A DNA stretch of 61,257 nucleotides, taken from NCBI GenBank assembly GCA_949747515.1, contig CATKFO010000060.1, forward strand, positions 1-61,257, read 5' to 3'. Positions within the stretch are counted from its first letter, which is position 1, and every line of letters starts with the position of its first letter. This document shows, in pieces, positions 16,816-25,570 of this stretch. The notes under the pieces are model-generated. The model was given only the letters and a program-made list of their open reading frames with translations. It was not told where the DNA came from and searched no databases. The DNA is from an uncultured Eubacteriales bacterium (lineage in GTDB: Bacteria > Bacillota > Clostridia > Oscillospirales > CAG-272). Made by a program: the position numbers and the translations under genes.

Positions 16816-19689
16816 TTATTTGTGATATACGTGCCATCCAGTCATAAAGAACGAACGTTTTTCTTGTTCGGGGGTTATGTCTGTGTACTCGTAATACTTA
16901 CCAGTCGGGTCAACTCCGTTTGAAGTATAGAAAGTCATATATCTCAGATCAAACGGCGAGCTCATACGAACTCTCTTGTTCATATTATGGTTAAGATAAT
17001 TTATAGTCTCGTAACCGAATTTGAATTCCGTGTAAGCCGGATTTATAACGTACGTGTTGTCGCGCATCTGCCAGCCTCTCGGCTGAGTATCCGTCGCAAT
17101 ATACGCGCTGACCATACTTCCCGCGGGGTACATTATGGTATTGTTGTCAAATACGCAGTTTTCAAACTCGCCGTACATACTCGCGCACAGAACGTCTCCG
17201 ACGCTGTTTGGCGAATCTTTCTCCTGCTGTTTGATACCGTATCCGATATAAGCCATTATGTTATCGTGTACCCTTACGTTCCTGATTCTGTTCTGAGCGT
17301 ACCCATTCTCGTCTATGGGACCCATATGGTTCCATATTTCCGCTCCGTTGCCTCCCGCGACGATAACGTTATTTGCATACTCGATATTCTGAAGATATAC
17401 GGGATCGCCCTCCTCGTTGCTCGCGCACTGGTTGGTAAGCGGTCCGTCTTCTATATCGTGAATATAGCAGTTCGAAATATAAGTTCCATTCGCGTCTCCA
17501 TAGGTTTCAATGCCGCTGGCAATCGAGTCTACGCCGTTGCCGCTGAACGCCACTTCGCAGTTCGTTATCTTCACATTGTCGTGACCTATAGAAGCGCACC
17601 AAGTAGTCGAACTCTTTATCGCAAGGTTGTCAAGCGTAACGTCGCTGTCCGCGGATATAGCGTACCCTTTACGCGAAATAAGAATATCGTCGAACGCTTT
17701 TCCGGGATTCTCGCCGTCCCAATAAAGGTATAGCTTTCCCGCCTCCCAATCGTGTAAGAATTCAAAATTGTGCTGAAGGGCGGTTCCTATGTTCTCGGCG
17801 GAGGTTCCTCCTACATCGACGTAGTTTATTCCGTCCGCCGACAAATATCCGGTATATTTCGTTTTCTTTCCCTCTCCGAGCGGATGCTCCGGATCCTCTG
17901 CATAAATATGAAGACCTACGTACTGACCGTCGTTAAACGCAATATTTCCGACTTCGCAACGCTTTCCGCAGAAATCCGGATTCGGGTCAAAGCCCGAAAG
18001 CTGCCAGATATTTTTGTAATTTGTTTTCTGCCAAGTATAACCGTTGCCCTCTATATCGATAGCGCATGAGAACATCGGCTTATCGCCCTTACCGTACGCG
18101 CCGTAAGTCACTCCTTTTTCAGCGTTCAGACACGTAACGCTATTTTGATTGTAACGTTTCGCATAGAACTTGCTGCCTCTCTCAAAGAAAACTCCGTCGC
18201 CGGGTTTAACCTTCTTAACGTAAATTCCGGGGCCTTTTTTATACTCGTAAAGTCCCTGATCTATAGTCTTAAACGCCTTTTCGGGAGAAGATCCGTCGTT
18301 TGAGTCGTCCCCATTGAGAGAGGAAACGTACCAGCACTTACCGCCGGCCGCTTCAATGTCTTCGGGAGTTACCGCGCTTTCAGAATTCATTATCTCTTCT
18401 ATGCGATCTACCAGGGTTTGATCAAGCTCGCTCTTCAAACTGTCCGTCAGAGCCGTATAATTGATATCTGAATATACGAAATAATTTTTCAGATAATCGT
18501 CGTGCTTCGACGAATCAAACGCGTCCGCCTCAGACTGACTCTTAAAGAATCCAACGTATCTGATAAGCAGTTTGTTATCTTCCGCAGAGTGCTTGATAAG
18601 TACTCTCGGGAAATCAACGTCGTAGTGAGTTTCACTCTTCGCAACTATATCTGAAATATTAACGGTAGCCGTTTTCCAGCCAGCGTCCTCAGCCCCATCC
18701 GTGAAAGTAATCGGTTCGGTCATGTATCTCGGTCCGTTTACGTTGTTCACATTGTAAAGCCCGGTTAGAGGACCGCTTATTTCATTCGGCTTCTCGTAAG
18801 AATAGCACACCTTCACCACCGGAGTTTCCCTGACGTCTACTCCCGCGGCAAGAGTACTGATTCCGATAGTATCCGCAGGGTCGTACGACCGGCGGGCGGC
18901 CGTCGGGTCCGGAGTCGCCGATAGGGACGGATAGCCGTCGTCGCCGGCGTTTACCAGATCAGTCCCAAGTCCTCCCTGGACCATCGTGCCTCCCCAATAT
19001 AAATATTTCGCGCCGAATACGGCGTATCCGTCGGAGGCGTCCGGAGTATATCCCTGCCAAGCCTTGTCGATTACTCCGTAAAGACGCTGAATAATGGTGG
19101 CTGTTTCAGCTCTTGTGATGCTGCTTTCCGGATTGTAGCAAACGCTATCGTCGCCCTTAGTTATACCGGATATGCGAAGCGTGTTAACGTAACTTTCCGC
19201 CCAATCGGCTATCTGTTCGTCGTCGCCGAAAACATACGGCACGTTGTTCTCGCGAGGTAGATTTATTTCACGGTAATTTATGTACCGAACCATCGCGGCG
19301 GCCATTTCCTGACGAGTCATATAATTATCGGGAGCGAACGTGGTAGGAGTCACGCCGTTAACGACGCCGCACGTTTCAGCCCATCCGACAAATCCAGCGT
19401 ACCATTTTTCTGAAGTAACGTCCGTAAATTTATCGGTGATCGTCTCCTTGCCTCCGGACATACGGCATAATATCGTAACAAATTGAGCCCTCGTCAGCGA
19501 TCCGTCTGGATTGAACGATACCGGAGTCACGCCTTCCATAATTCCGTTTTCATAAGCAAACTTAACCGCGTCGTAATACCACTTATCGCTTGTAACGTCG
19601 CTCGGCATGCCGACGGCGGAAGCGGGAGCAATAACGGCGGAAGCCAGCATTAAACCGGAAAGAACCGCTGATATAATTCTTTTTTTCAT
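16816..19689 (-). CDS. Secreted SLH-domain protein with a parallel beta-helix region
   Basis: I start the protein at the ATG at 19687-19689 (MKKRIISAVL), which follows AAAGGA, giving 957 residues. Residues 1-26 are a signal peptide ending in ASA. Three SLH modules follow (about 30-80, 90-140 and 150-205), with the usual W-Y-x-A-V and LTRAQFVTIL patterns, which bind pyruvylated cell-wall polymers. A beta-sandwich-like stretch is next. From about residue 478 the sequence CWYVSSLNGDDSNDGSSPEK marks the start of a DUF1565/pectate-lyase-like right-handed beta-helix with repeated N-x-I strands. It is probably a surface-bound glycan-active or adhesive protein; no catalytic residues could be assigned. 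Confidence 0.9.
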   Translation of the reverse strand: MKKRIISAVLSGLMLASAVIAPASAVGMPSDVTSDKWYYDAVKFAYENGIMEGVTPVSFNPDGSLTRAQFVTILCRMSGGKETITDKFTDVTSEKWYAGFVGWAETCGVVNGVTPTTFAPDNYMTRQEMAAAMVRYINYREINLPRENNVPYVFGDDEQIADWAESYVNTLRISGITKGDDSVCYNPESSITRAETATIIQRLYGVIDKAWQGYTPDASDGYAVFGAKYLYWGGTMVQGGLGTDLVNAGDDGYPSLSATPDPTAARRSYDPADTIGISTLAAGVDVRETPVVKVCYSYEKPNEISGPLTGLYNVNNVNGPRYMTEPITFTDGAEDAGWKTATVNISDIVAKSETHYDVDFPRVLIKHSAEDNKLLIRYVGFFKSQSEADAFDSSKHDDYLKNYFVYSDINYTALTDSLKSELDQTLVDRIEEIMNSESAVTPEDIEAAGGKCWYVSSLNGDDSNDGSSPEKAFKTIDQGLYEYKKGPGIYVKKVKPGDGVFFERGSKFYAKRYNQNSVTCLNAEKGVTYGAYGKGDKPMFSCAIDIEGNGYTWQKTNYKNIWQLSGFDPNPDFCGKRCEVGNIAFNDGQYVGLHIYAEDPEHPLGEGKKTKYTGYLSADGINYVDVGGTSAENIGTALQHNFEFLHDWEAGKLYLYWDGENPGKAFDDILISRKGYAISADSDVTLDNLAIKSSTTWCASIGHDNVKITNCEVAFSGNGVDSIASGIETYGDANGTYISNCYIHDIEDGPLTNQCASNEEGDPVYLQNIEYANNVIVAGGNGAEIWNHMGPIDENGYAQNRIRNVRVHDNIMAYIGYGIKQQEKDSPNSVGDVLCASMYGEFENCVFDNNTIMYPAGSMVSAYIATDTQPRGWQMRDNTYVINPAYTEFKFGYETINYLNHNMNKRVRMSSPFDLRYMTFYTSNGVDPTGKYYEYTDITPEQEKRSFFMTGWHVYHK

Positions 19690-19708
19690 GCGTTTTTCCT
19701 TTCTTATT

Positions 19709-19737
19709 AATATAAAAGCTAGACTTGTTATTAGCAA
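19709..19737 (-). promoter_or_regulatory. Probable promoter of the SLH gene
   Basis: On the minus strand TTGCTA (complement of 19732-19737) and TATATT (complement of 19709-19714) are 17 nt apart and lie about 20 nt before the chosen start codon, which supports that start over the longer frame reaching 19803. Confidence 0.6.
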
Positions 19738-20253
19738 AGTATTCCCCGAAAAAATCCTTCCCGAAAATATTTTTGCGAAGCCGCCAATAACGCTTCTGTT
19801 CAAATCATGAGACTTGCATTACATGGCTTTTCATTTTTATTATATCATGTTCAGCTTTGACAAGTCAATCGTTAATTACAACATATAAGCGCGCAAATTT
19901 TTAGTAAATTTGCCTATATAAGAGATGAAAATCGCCGCAAAAAATAATGGAGCCGCCGCTTTAAGCGGCAACCCCGTATTTTTTCGGTAGTGAATCTGAA
20001 AAAGTTTCAATATATTTTGTCCTATAAAGGATAAAGAAATTTATATAAGCTTCGTTTCACAAAAGCTTAGAAAAGGCTTGTTAGCAAAACGATTTCACCA
20101 GCGTCTGGAAACGAAGCTATATTCAAAGGCAATATGTACGACGTTCAAAGGCGCTAAAGCAAACTTGTCATCCTCAGCTATCAAAGCAAGGATTCTTTAT
20201 TTAGAAAAAATTTTTTAATTCCAGACACGTAAAAGCGTATGCCGTCATGATTT
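19738..20253. other. Intergenic region between asnA and the SLH gene
   Basis: This AT-rich stretch of about 500 nt contains only the terminator-like hairpin at 19939-19984. A short degenerate symmetry (GCTTCGTTTCACAAAAGC and its neighbours near 20048-20065) is visible. No gene is supported. Confidence 0.5.
19939..19984. terminator. Terminator-like hairpin
   Basis: GCCGC-TTTAA-GCGGC (19955-19969) forms the top of a longer interrupted stem closed by AAAAAATA on the left and TATTTTTT on the right. It could end the asnA transcript on the minus strand, although it lies 270 nt past the asnA stop. Confidence 0.55.
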
Positions 20254-21261
20254 TTAAAGAAGCACGATATCCGCGCTTTCGCAAGCGTCTATAGTTTCCT
20301 TGTCCCATACGGACGCCTGTACCTCGCCGATATGAGCGGTTTGCATCATAAGCATACATATGCGCGACTGTCCGATTCCTCCGCCCATAGTGTCGGGGAG
20401 CTTTCCGTCAAGAAGAGCTCTATGGAAAGACAGCTCGCTGCGCTCAATACATCCGGCTTCTTTAAGCTGACGTATTAGCGCTTCCGCGTTAACTCTAATT
20501 CCCATAGAAGATATTTCAAAAGAGCGTCCGAGAACGTCGTTCCATACCATAATATCTCCGTTAAGGTTCCAATCGTCGTAGTCCGGCGCCCTTCCGTCGT
20601 GAGGTTTTCCGCTTTTGAGTTTTCCTCCGATCCGCATAATGAAAGAAGTTCCGTTCTTCTTAACAAAGGCGTCTTCTCTTTCGTGAGGATTCAGGTCCGG
20701 ATATTCGTCCTCAAGCTCCTGCGAGGTTACAAAGGAAATTTCTCTGTCGATTTCGGCGCTGAGGGAGGGAAATTCGCGTTTAACTTCGTCGTTTGTGTCG
20801 CAAAGAGCCCCGACGATCAGTCGAACGGTATTCTTCAAATATTCTTCCCCGCGATCCTCTCGGGATATTATTTTTTCCCAATCCCACTGGTCGACGTACG
20901 CTGAATGAATGTTGTCCAGTTCTTCGTCTCTTCTCACGGCGTTCATATCAGCGTAAAGACCTCCGCCTGTAGGAAAACCGTATCGAGCCAAGGCAAGTCT
21001 CTTCCATTTTGCAAGAGAATGAACGATCTGCGCCCTCTCTCCCACGGCGGGTATGTCAAAGTCTACAGGCCGTTCAAACCCGTTCAAATCGTCGTTAAGG
21101 CCCGAATTTTCCTGCACGAACAACGGAGCGGAAACTCTGCGAAGTCCAAGCGCCTCTCTTAGTTTGCGGCTGAAAGTCCTTTTTATAAAATCTATGGCAA
21201 GCTGCGTTTCATAGATATTAAGGCGCGGGACGTATCCATTAGGTATGACTGTTTTTTTCAT
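20254..21261 (-). CDS. asnA: Aspartate-ammonia ligase
   Basis: The 335-residue AsnA makes asparagine from aspartate, ammonia and ATP, and is structurally related to class II aminoacyl-tRNA synthetases. Visible hallmarks are APLFVQENSGLNDDLNG near residues 45-61, ADMNAVRRDEELDNIHSAYVDQWDWE near 104-129, and the C-terminal GGGIGQSRICMLMM, the class II motif 3 with the ATP-binding arginine. An AAAGG precedes the ATG. It is a single-gene unit with its own promoter. Confidence 0.97.
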   Translation of the reverse strand: MKKTVIPNGYVPRLNIYETQLAIDFIKRTFSRKLREALGLRRVSAPLFVQENSGLNDDLNGFERPVDFDIPAVGERAQIVHSLAKWKRLALARYGFPTGGGLYADMNAVRRDEELDNIHSAYVDQWDWEKIISREDRGEEYLKNTVRLIVGALCDTNDEVKREFPSLSAEIDREISFVTSQELEDEYPDLNPHEREDAFVKKNGTSFIMRIGGKLKSGKPHDGRAPDYDDWNLNGDIMVWNDVLGRSFEISSMGIRVNAEALIRQLKEAGCIERSELSFHRALLDGKLPDTMGGGIGQSRICMLMMQTAHIGEVQASVWDKETIDACESADIVLL

Positions 21262-21312
21262 CGTGGCCTTTCTGCCGCGAGTACGCGGCGATTGAAATAA
21301 AATGACTTTAAT

Positions 21313-21341
21313 ATTTTACCACATTATATCGTCGTTGTCTA
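21313..21341 (-). promoter_or_regulatory. Promoter of asnA
   Basis: On the minus strand TAGACA (complement of 21336-21341) and TAAAAT (complement of 21313-21318) are spaced by 17 nt. Each differs from consensus at one position. A CCGCG-AGTA-CGCGG hairpin lies in the leader at about 21275-21288. Confidence 0.6.
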
Positions 21342-21382
21342 TTGTTTTTTTCATTTTATTCCATTATTTGTATAGCGCCTGT

Positions 21383-21832
21383 TCAGCCTTTATCTCCGCC
21401 GTCGTTTTTCGTATCGTCGTCTCCCGTTCCCCTTCCTTTAAGCATATCGATCGCGTTTATAATCTGTTTGGGAACAGGAACCCCCATAAGTCCGGCGTTT
21501 TCAATTATCGATATAAGCTCGTTTGCCAAAAACGCGATACACACTGCGTTTTTTACATAACTTAAGCCGAGAGTTACGTCGATTCTCTCTCCTATCAAAA
21601 CGAAAAGAAGTATCATGCATTTCTTCGCAATTCCCCGAAAGCCCGCTTTTGACGAAAGAGCTCCGCTATCCGTTTTTTCCGAGCGTTTGAAAAGCCCTGC
21701 CACGGCAAGGCCAGACGCAAAATCTATAGCCATAAAAATCACCAGCGTCGTCATGGCCGCGCTCCATCCTCCGAAAATAGAAGCGATCGCGCCCCCTACC
21801 GCTCCGGCGGCGGTTACTATAAAGTTTTTCAT
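21383..21832 (-). CDS. Phage-type holin (Bacteriophage_holin_4 / TcdE-like)
   Basis: This 149-residue protein has the layout of the holin family found in clostridial phages and toxin loci (TcdE). A glycine/alanine-rich first helix (residues 1-22), a second helix with the family's IFMAIDFASGLAVA motif (32-45), a cytoplasmic loop with SKAGFRGIAKK (61-71), a third helix around 72-82, and a C-terminal amphipathic part with NELISIIENAG. The last 15 residues are acidic and glycine-rich. Holins form membrane holes for release of endolysin or proteins. AGGAG precedes the ATG. It is the last gene of the phage-like operon, and no endolysin gene follows. Confidence 0.9.
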   Translation of the reverse strand: MKNFIVTAAGAVGGAIASIFGGWSAAMTTLVIFMAIDFASGLAVAGLFKRSEKTDSGALSSKAGFRGIAKKCMILLFVLIGERIDVTLGLSYVKNAVCIAFLANELISIIENAGLMGVPVPKQIINAIDMLKGRGTGDDDTKNDGGDKG

Positions 21833-21859
21833 TTTTACTCCTATCGATATCTTCTTTAT

Positions 21860-24037
21860 TTATTCAATCGGCTCGTCAAAAGTAACGATAAGCTCGGCGC
21901 CGTCTTGACATACGCAGTCGAGTCTCAGCCATTTAACGCGTCCGTATGTAAAGTAAATCGCGCTGTTTCCATCCTCGCGCATAACCGGAACAATTTTATA
22001 ATAATCGTCCGCCAGACGCTCCGTCGCAACAGTATTATAAAGCAGACTCTTGAACGTTTTTCCCTCGAGGAATCCCGCTATTCTGTCCGGAACGCCGCCT
22101 TTTACATAAACCGTTGGAGGAACGCCTCCTCCCTGTACGTTCGGATACGCGATACATCCCGTGGAAACGTGCCCGGATTTACTTCCGTCCATTCCGTTGG
22201 CTGATGAAATATACGCGCTGTTTTTATATCCCGTCGCGTTGTATACGTCTGAACCGTCTAGATCCTGTGAGGAAGGAACCAAGTTGGTATACGACGCACC
22301 CGTAGCTTTTATCAGTATGTCTCCCGTTACCCTTGGAATAATTACGACTCCGTCCGCGGCGTTAAATACTTCCGGCGTCACGTTCTCTCCGTTCATCATA
22401 ACGATTACGACGCTCAGTTTGCCAAGCGTCGGAGTCAGCGTCACCCTGTAAGAGCTTCCGAGAACTGCCGAAGAAGCGTTATTCGACGACGTAACGTTGG
22501 TAAGACGCATAGTTATAGCCGCCGACGAACGAATCGCTGAAGCGGAAACGACGACGTCTCCTGTCACAGACCCGATAGAGACGGAGTTTGTTTCTTTCGT
22601 ATAAGCCGACGAAGTAATATCCGCGCCTCCCATTGAAACGATAACTTCGTCAATAGAGCAATCCGGATCCGGGGTCAGCGCGGCGGCATATCCGTCTCCA
22701 TGAGAGACAAGGCTCGCCCCGTTAGAAGTAGAGCAATTCGTAAGAATATTGGTAACGCTGTAATTAGTCGCCGTAAAATCGTAGCATAGCGCTCTGTCGT
22801 ATCCCGCTCCGTAGCAAAACGAATATATCTTCTTACGTAGCGGCGACGCAACGTTCACAGTAAACGCGGTGTCTTCCGCACAGCCGATTACTTTATCATA
22901 TGTTACGTTCTCGCCAAATTCAATATAGTTGCTGTCGGTTCCGGAATTTTTTCCGCATTCGTTAGATCGGTAGAAGCATCCGCAGGGAGACGCTATGCGA
23001 AGCGCGTCTATTTGTCTTAAAGAAGAGTCTGAGACGGCGTCCTCCGGCACATAATATATTTTGTCGGCGAGAAAATTATGTATATGGCCGTGAAAGTTAC
23101 CGATGAACTTCGCGTTGTTCTTTCCGGAGAAATTCACAGTCGTTCCGCATAAACTCACGAAGCCTCCTCCGAGATATGAATCGAGCGTTCTTCCGGCAGA
23201 TCTCGCTCGCCCCCAATCGAGAGGATAGTGGCTGAGAACAATTATTCCCCATTCCGGAGCGTCTGGCTTGCCTCCTACGTCGCTCAACGTCTGCGCGAAC
23301 CATAAAAGCTGGGAATCCGACAGGAAATAACTTGAGTTTTCTCCCATAGTCGTTTCCCCCTCGCTGGTATTGAGGCATATTACTCGCAGCTTTTTATCGT
23401 CAAAATCCCGGTATCCGTAACCGTATGTTTCGTTTCCGATAGACGTGTATCCGCAGCGGCTTCCAAAGTATCGGAATATAAGCTCCGCACCGTATAGATT
23501 CGACAGATCTCCAGTGTTTCTCGCATAATACTCGCCCGTGTCATGATTTCCAGGAGTCCAGAACTGAGGAATATCCTTAAACGCTTCGTCCATCCATCCG
23601 TGATATTCCTCGCACTGCTCTATAAAAAAGTCCTTATCCGTAGTCTCGGAGCCATACGTCAAATCTCCAAGCATCGCGACAAAATCAAACGGAATCGCAT
23701 AAGCGAGAGCCTTGGCGGCCATAGCGCAGTGAAGATTTCCGGTATTTATATTCTCGCGCCATCCGGATTCCTCTCTTGCGGCGTGGTGCGGATCGGAAAC
23801 AGTGAGAAAAACAATACTGTCGTCCGTGCGAACCGATTCAACCTTTTTAGCGGTCTCGAGCGCGGCCTTTTTTACATAATCGGGAACGTCTCCGTGAGCA
23901 ATGCAGTCTCCGCTTGATATCCGCGACACCGCGTTCGCCATTTCCGCCGCCGAATACGTATCCGACGAGCCGGTTTTACTGCGTATCGCGTCAGCTATCG
24001 CTTTTATATCCGTCTCTTCATATAATTTGTTTCCCAT
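21860..24037 (-). CDS. Phage tail-associated metallophosphoesterase
   Basis: The 725-residue protein begins with a segment common in phage tail proteins (IKAIADAIRSKTG, then YSAAEMANAVSRI, residues 11-40). A complete calcineurin-like phosphoesterase domain follows: DPHH at 82-85, GDLTY at 124-128, GNHD at 163-166, then SHYPLDWG and HGHIHN, so all metal ligands are present. Residues from about 420 to 580 hold two similar beta domains of about 75 residues, each with a GDxV/I strand near the end. The C-terminus (VYNATGYKNSAYISS...) resembles a receptor-binding head. The likely role is a tail fibre that cleaves phosphodiesters in a surface polymer such as teichoic acid. Its start overlaps the preceding stop (TGATG). 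Confidence 0.85.
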   Translation of the reverse strand: MGNKLYEETDIKAIADAIRSKTGSSDTYSAAEMANAVSRISSGDCIAHGDVPDYVKKAALETAKKVESVRTDDSIVFLTVSDPHHAAREESGWRENINTGNLHCAMAAKALAYAIPFDFVAMLGDLTYGSETTDKDFFIEQCEEYHGWMDEAFKDIPQFWTPGNHDTGEYYARNTGDLSNLYGAELIFRYFGSRCGYTSIGNETYGYGYRDFDDKKLRVICLNTSEGETTMGENSSYFLSDSQLLWFAQTLSDVGGKPDAPEWGIIVLSHYPLDWGRARSAGRTLDSYLGGGFVSLCGTTVNFSGKNNAKFIGNFHGHIHNFLADKIYYVPEDAVSDSSLRQIDALRIASPCGCFYRSNECGKNSGTDSNYIEFGENVTYDKVIGCAEDTAFTVNVASPLRKKIYSFCYGAGYDRALCYDFTATNYSVTNILTNCSTSNGASLVSHGDGYAAALTPDPDCSIDEVIVSMGGADITSSAYTKETNSVSIGSVTGDVVVSASAIRSSAAITMRLTNVTSSNNASSAVLGSSYRVTLTPTLGKLSVVIVMMNGENVTPEVFNAADGVVIIPRVTGDILIKATGASYTNLVPSSQDLDGSDVYNATGYKNSAYISSANGMDGSKSGHVSTGCIAYPNVQGGGVPPTVYVKGGVPDRIAGFLEGKTFKSLLYNTVATERLADDYYKIVPVMREDGNSAIYFTYGRVKWLRLDCVCQDGAELIVTFDEPIE

Positions 24038-24564
24038 CAGTATTTCACTCCGTTTCCGTTAGGAATAGCTTCAAGAACCGCGGATATTATCTCCTCCGCG
24101 TTAAATTTTGAGTTAATCGTCATACCGTCTCCGTCTATTTCAATACTAATGTTTTCGCCAGGATATATATTAAGCTCGCCGCCGAGCTCTTCAGCCGTCG
24201 CTTCCATCCATTGCTCCGACGGTTGAGTCGCGCTTTCATTGAATATGCGGATTCCGCTAAATCCCTCCGGAATGGTCACGGCGCCGGTTTGACCGTTGAC
24301 GCTTTGCACCTTTCCTCCGCCAAACTTGTCGGCCGAAACGCTGCTGAGAAGCGAATCTCGTTCGTCCCTAAGTTCAAGAGATCCGCCAGCTCCAACGGAA
24401 AGTTTTGAACCTTTTCTCGAAAGAGCAGAATCGATTTTTTGCATGTTGCTCTCCGAGCCGCCCATAAGAAGCGTGCGAAACTGTCTGAACGCGACCCGCC
24501 CGCTTTCCTCCGGTATTAAATATAAACCGTAGTTATCCGTTTTTTTTATTATATTTTCATCCAT
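24037..24564 (-). CDS. Phage tail protein, collagen-like motif
   Basis: The protein has 175 residues from the ATG at 24562-24564, with AAGGGA upstream. The segment VQSVNGQTGAVTIPE (about 99-113) is a hallmark of phage tail-fibre and baseplate-associated proteins, and the first 60 residues contain RQFRTLLMGGSESNMQKIDSAL, typical of tail connector pieces. No transmembrane part is present. It probably links the phosphoesterase fibre to a tail structure. Translation of the next gene is coupled through overlapping stop and start. Confidence 0.75.
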   Translation of the reverse strand: MDENIIKKTDNYGLYLIPEESGRVAFRQFRTLLMGGSESNMQKIDSALSRKGSKLSVGAGGSLELRDERDSLLSSVSADKFGGGKVQSVNGQTGAVTIPEGFSGIRIFNESATQPSEQWMEATAEELGGELNIYPGENISIEIDGDGMTINSKFNAEEIISAVLEAIPNGNGVKY

Positions 24565-24579
24565 CAACTTTTGTTCCCT

Positions 24580-24771
24580 TCATCTTGATTTTATGTAAAT
24601 CGTGTAGCGCCTGACGCGTCCGCTTCGATCAAGCTCTCGAAGTAAACGAGAGTCAAGATTGTCTATATACCGCGAGTCGATACCGCGTAAAGGCGCAAGT
24701 CCGCCAAAGCGTCCGAAAACCGCATCCGATCTTGGAATCTTAGAACGTATTATTATAGACTTTGCGTTCAT
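24580..24771 (-). CDS. Small basic protein of the phage-like operon
   Basis: I start this gene at the ATG at 24769-24771 (MNAKSIIIRS), giving 63 residues, because a longer reading to 24915 would lie inside the upstream gene. A GGAAAC lies about ten bases before it. The protein is rich in arginine (12 of 63) and contains LRGIDSRYIDNLDSRLLREL. No family is recognised. Tight spacing on both sides, six and 16 bases, supports it as a real member of the operon. Confidence 0.6.
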   Translation of the reverse strand: MNAKSIIIRSKIPRSDAVFGRFGGLAPLRGIDSRYIDNLDSRLLRELDRSGRVRRYTIYIKSR

Positions 24772-24776
24772 ATTTT

Positions 24777-25166
24777 TTAGTTTCCTTCCGTTAGCGCGCG
24801 CCGTCCGGACGAGTCCGAAGAAATAAACGGAGCAACTCTCATTCTTCCCTGCATCGGCTCCCACTCGCCGCCGTCTTCGTCGGTAAGCGAGAGCTGATAA
24901 ACATATTCTCCGCATAGCCCTTTCGTTATATTTGCGGGCAAAGATATCCGGATCTCGGAAAGCGTTCCGTATTCATCGCCGCAAATCTCAGCTTCTCCGT
25001 AATAAACCTTTCCTCCTCTTCGTGGAGAAATGCAAAAAGACGCGGTAAAACCGTTCGCGTCAAAAGAATAACCGTCCTCGTCTTTCATCTGAAAATCAAC
25101 GCGGAACACGCCGCCTCCTACAAAACTAATGTCCGGGAGCGGCGTAGAAAAAATGCCTTTATTCAT
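24777..25166 (-). CDS. Phage-like structural protein, unknown family
   Basis: From the ATG at 25164-25166, with AAAGGA about 13 nt upstream, the protein has 129 residues. It is beta-rich (FRVDFQMKDEDGYSFDANGFTASFCISPR and a later YVYQLSLTDEDGGEW) and resembles BppU-type N-terminal baseplate domains, which present polymer-like segments in Ig-like folds; this is a pattern impression, not a confident match. A frame continues upstream to a GTG at 25299-25301, but the promoter's start site falls at about that position and no ribosome binding site precedes the GTG, so the shorter form is preferred; a leaderless GTG start remains possible. Confidence 0.65.
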   Translation of the reverse strand: MNKGIFSTPLPDISFVGGGVFRVDFQMKDEDGYSFDANGFTASFCISPRRGGKVYYGEAEICGDEYGTLSEIRISLPANITKGLCGEYVYQLSLTDEDGGEWEPMQGRMRVAPFISSDSSGRRALTEGN

Positions 25167-25306
25167 GATGATAAATATATCCTTTCCGGCGTCGAGCGCA
25201 TATCGGCGCCTTAAATTAGGATTTCCCGGCTTGTTCCTCAGCTTGAAAAAGCAAACGTTTCCGACAGCCGGCGCATATAGAAATCCATATTCTATCGGCA
25301 CAACGG

Positions 25307-25335
25307 ATTATACCACGTTTTCGATCATTTGTCAA
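25307..25335 (-). promoter_or_regulatory. Perfect consensus sigma-A promoter of the phage-like operon
   Basis: On the minus strand TTGACA (complement of 25330-25335), 17 nt, then TATAAT (complement of 25307-25312): both hexamers and the spacing are ideal. The expected start is near 25300, giving a leader of about 134 nt to the ATG at 25166. Confidence 0.88.
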
Positions 25336-25403
25336 GAACATTTGTTTGTATAGGCGCAAAATTTTCTATGGCAAAGACGGTTCTGTAATAATACGGCGCA
25401 GTA

Positions 25404-25433
25404 TTGACAAAAAGCGGCGGCAAGTGATATAAT
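25404..25433 (+). promoter_or_regulatory. Consensus sigma-A promoter of pduL
   Basis: TTGACA (25404-25409) and TATAAT (25428-25433) are separated by 18 nt. The leader to the pduL ATG is about 130 nt and contains a C/T-rich stretch and a small CCAGTTTTTCAAAAACCGG symmetry near 25521-25539. It is divergent from the phage-operon promoter, with 68 nt between the two -35 boxes. Confidence 0.85.
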
Positions 25434-25570
25434 TATACGGTAAAATAAAAATTCAGCTTGCGTCCGTTCGATCAAGTTCATGCCGAAAAGAGTAGTCCGT
25501 TCGCCCCTTTTCCATGTAAACCAGTTTTTCAAAAACCGGACGCGCGCTGTATACGAAAGGAATAAATATT

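Noticed and set aside
16987..17733. 248-codon plus-strand frame opposite the SLH gene
   Set aside because: It has no ribosome binding site, no family signature, and the opposite strand encodes a clear beta-helix protein.
25167..25301. GTG start at 25299-25301 for the first phage-like gene
   Set aside because: It coincides with the predicted transcription start and has no ribosome binding site; the ATG at 25166 has one. Leaderless translation cannot be fully excluded.
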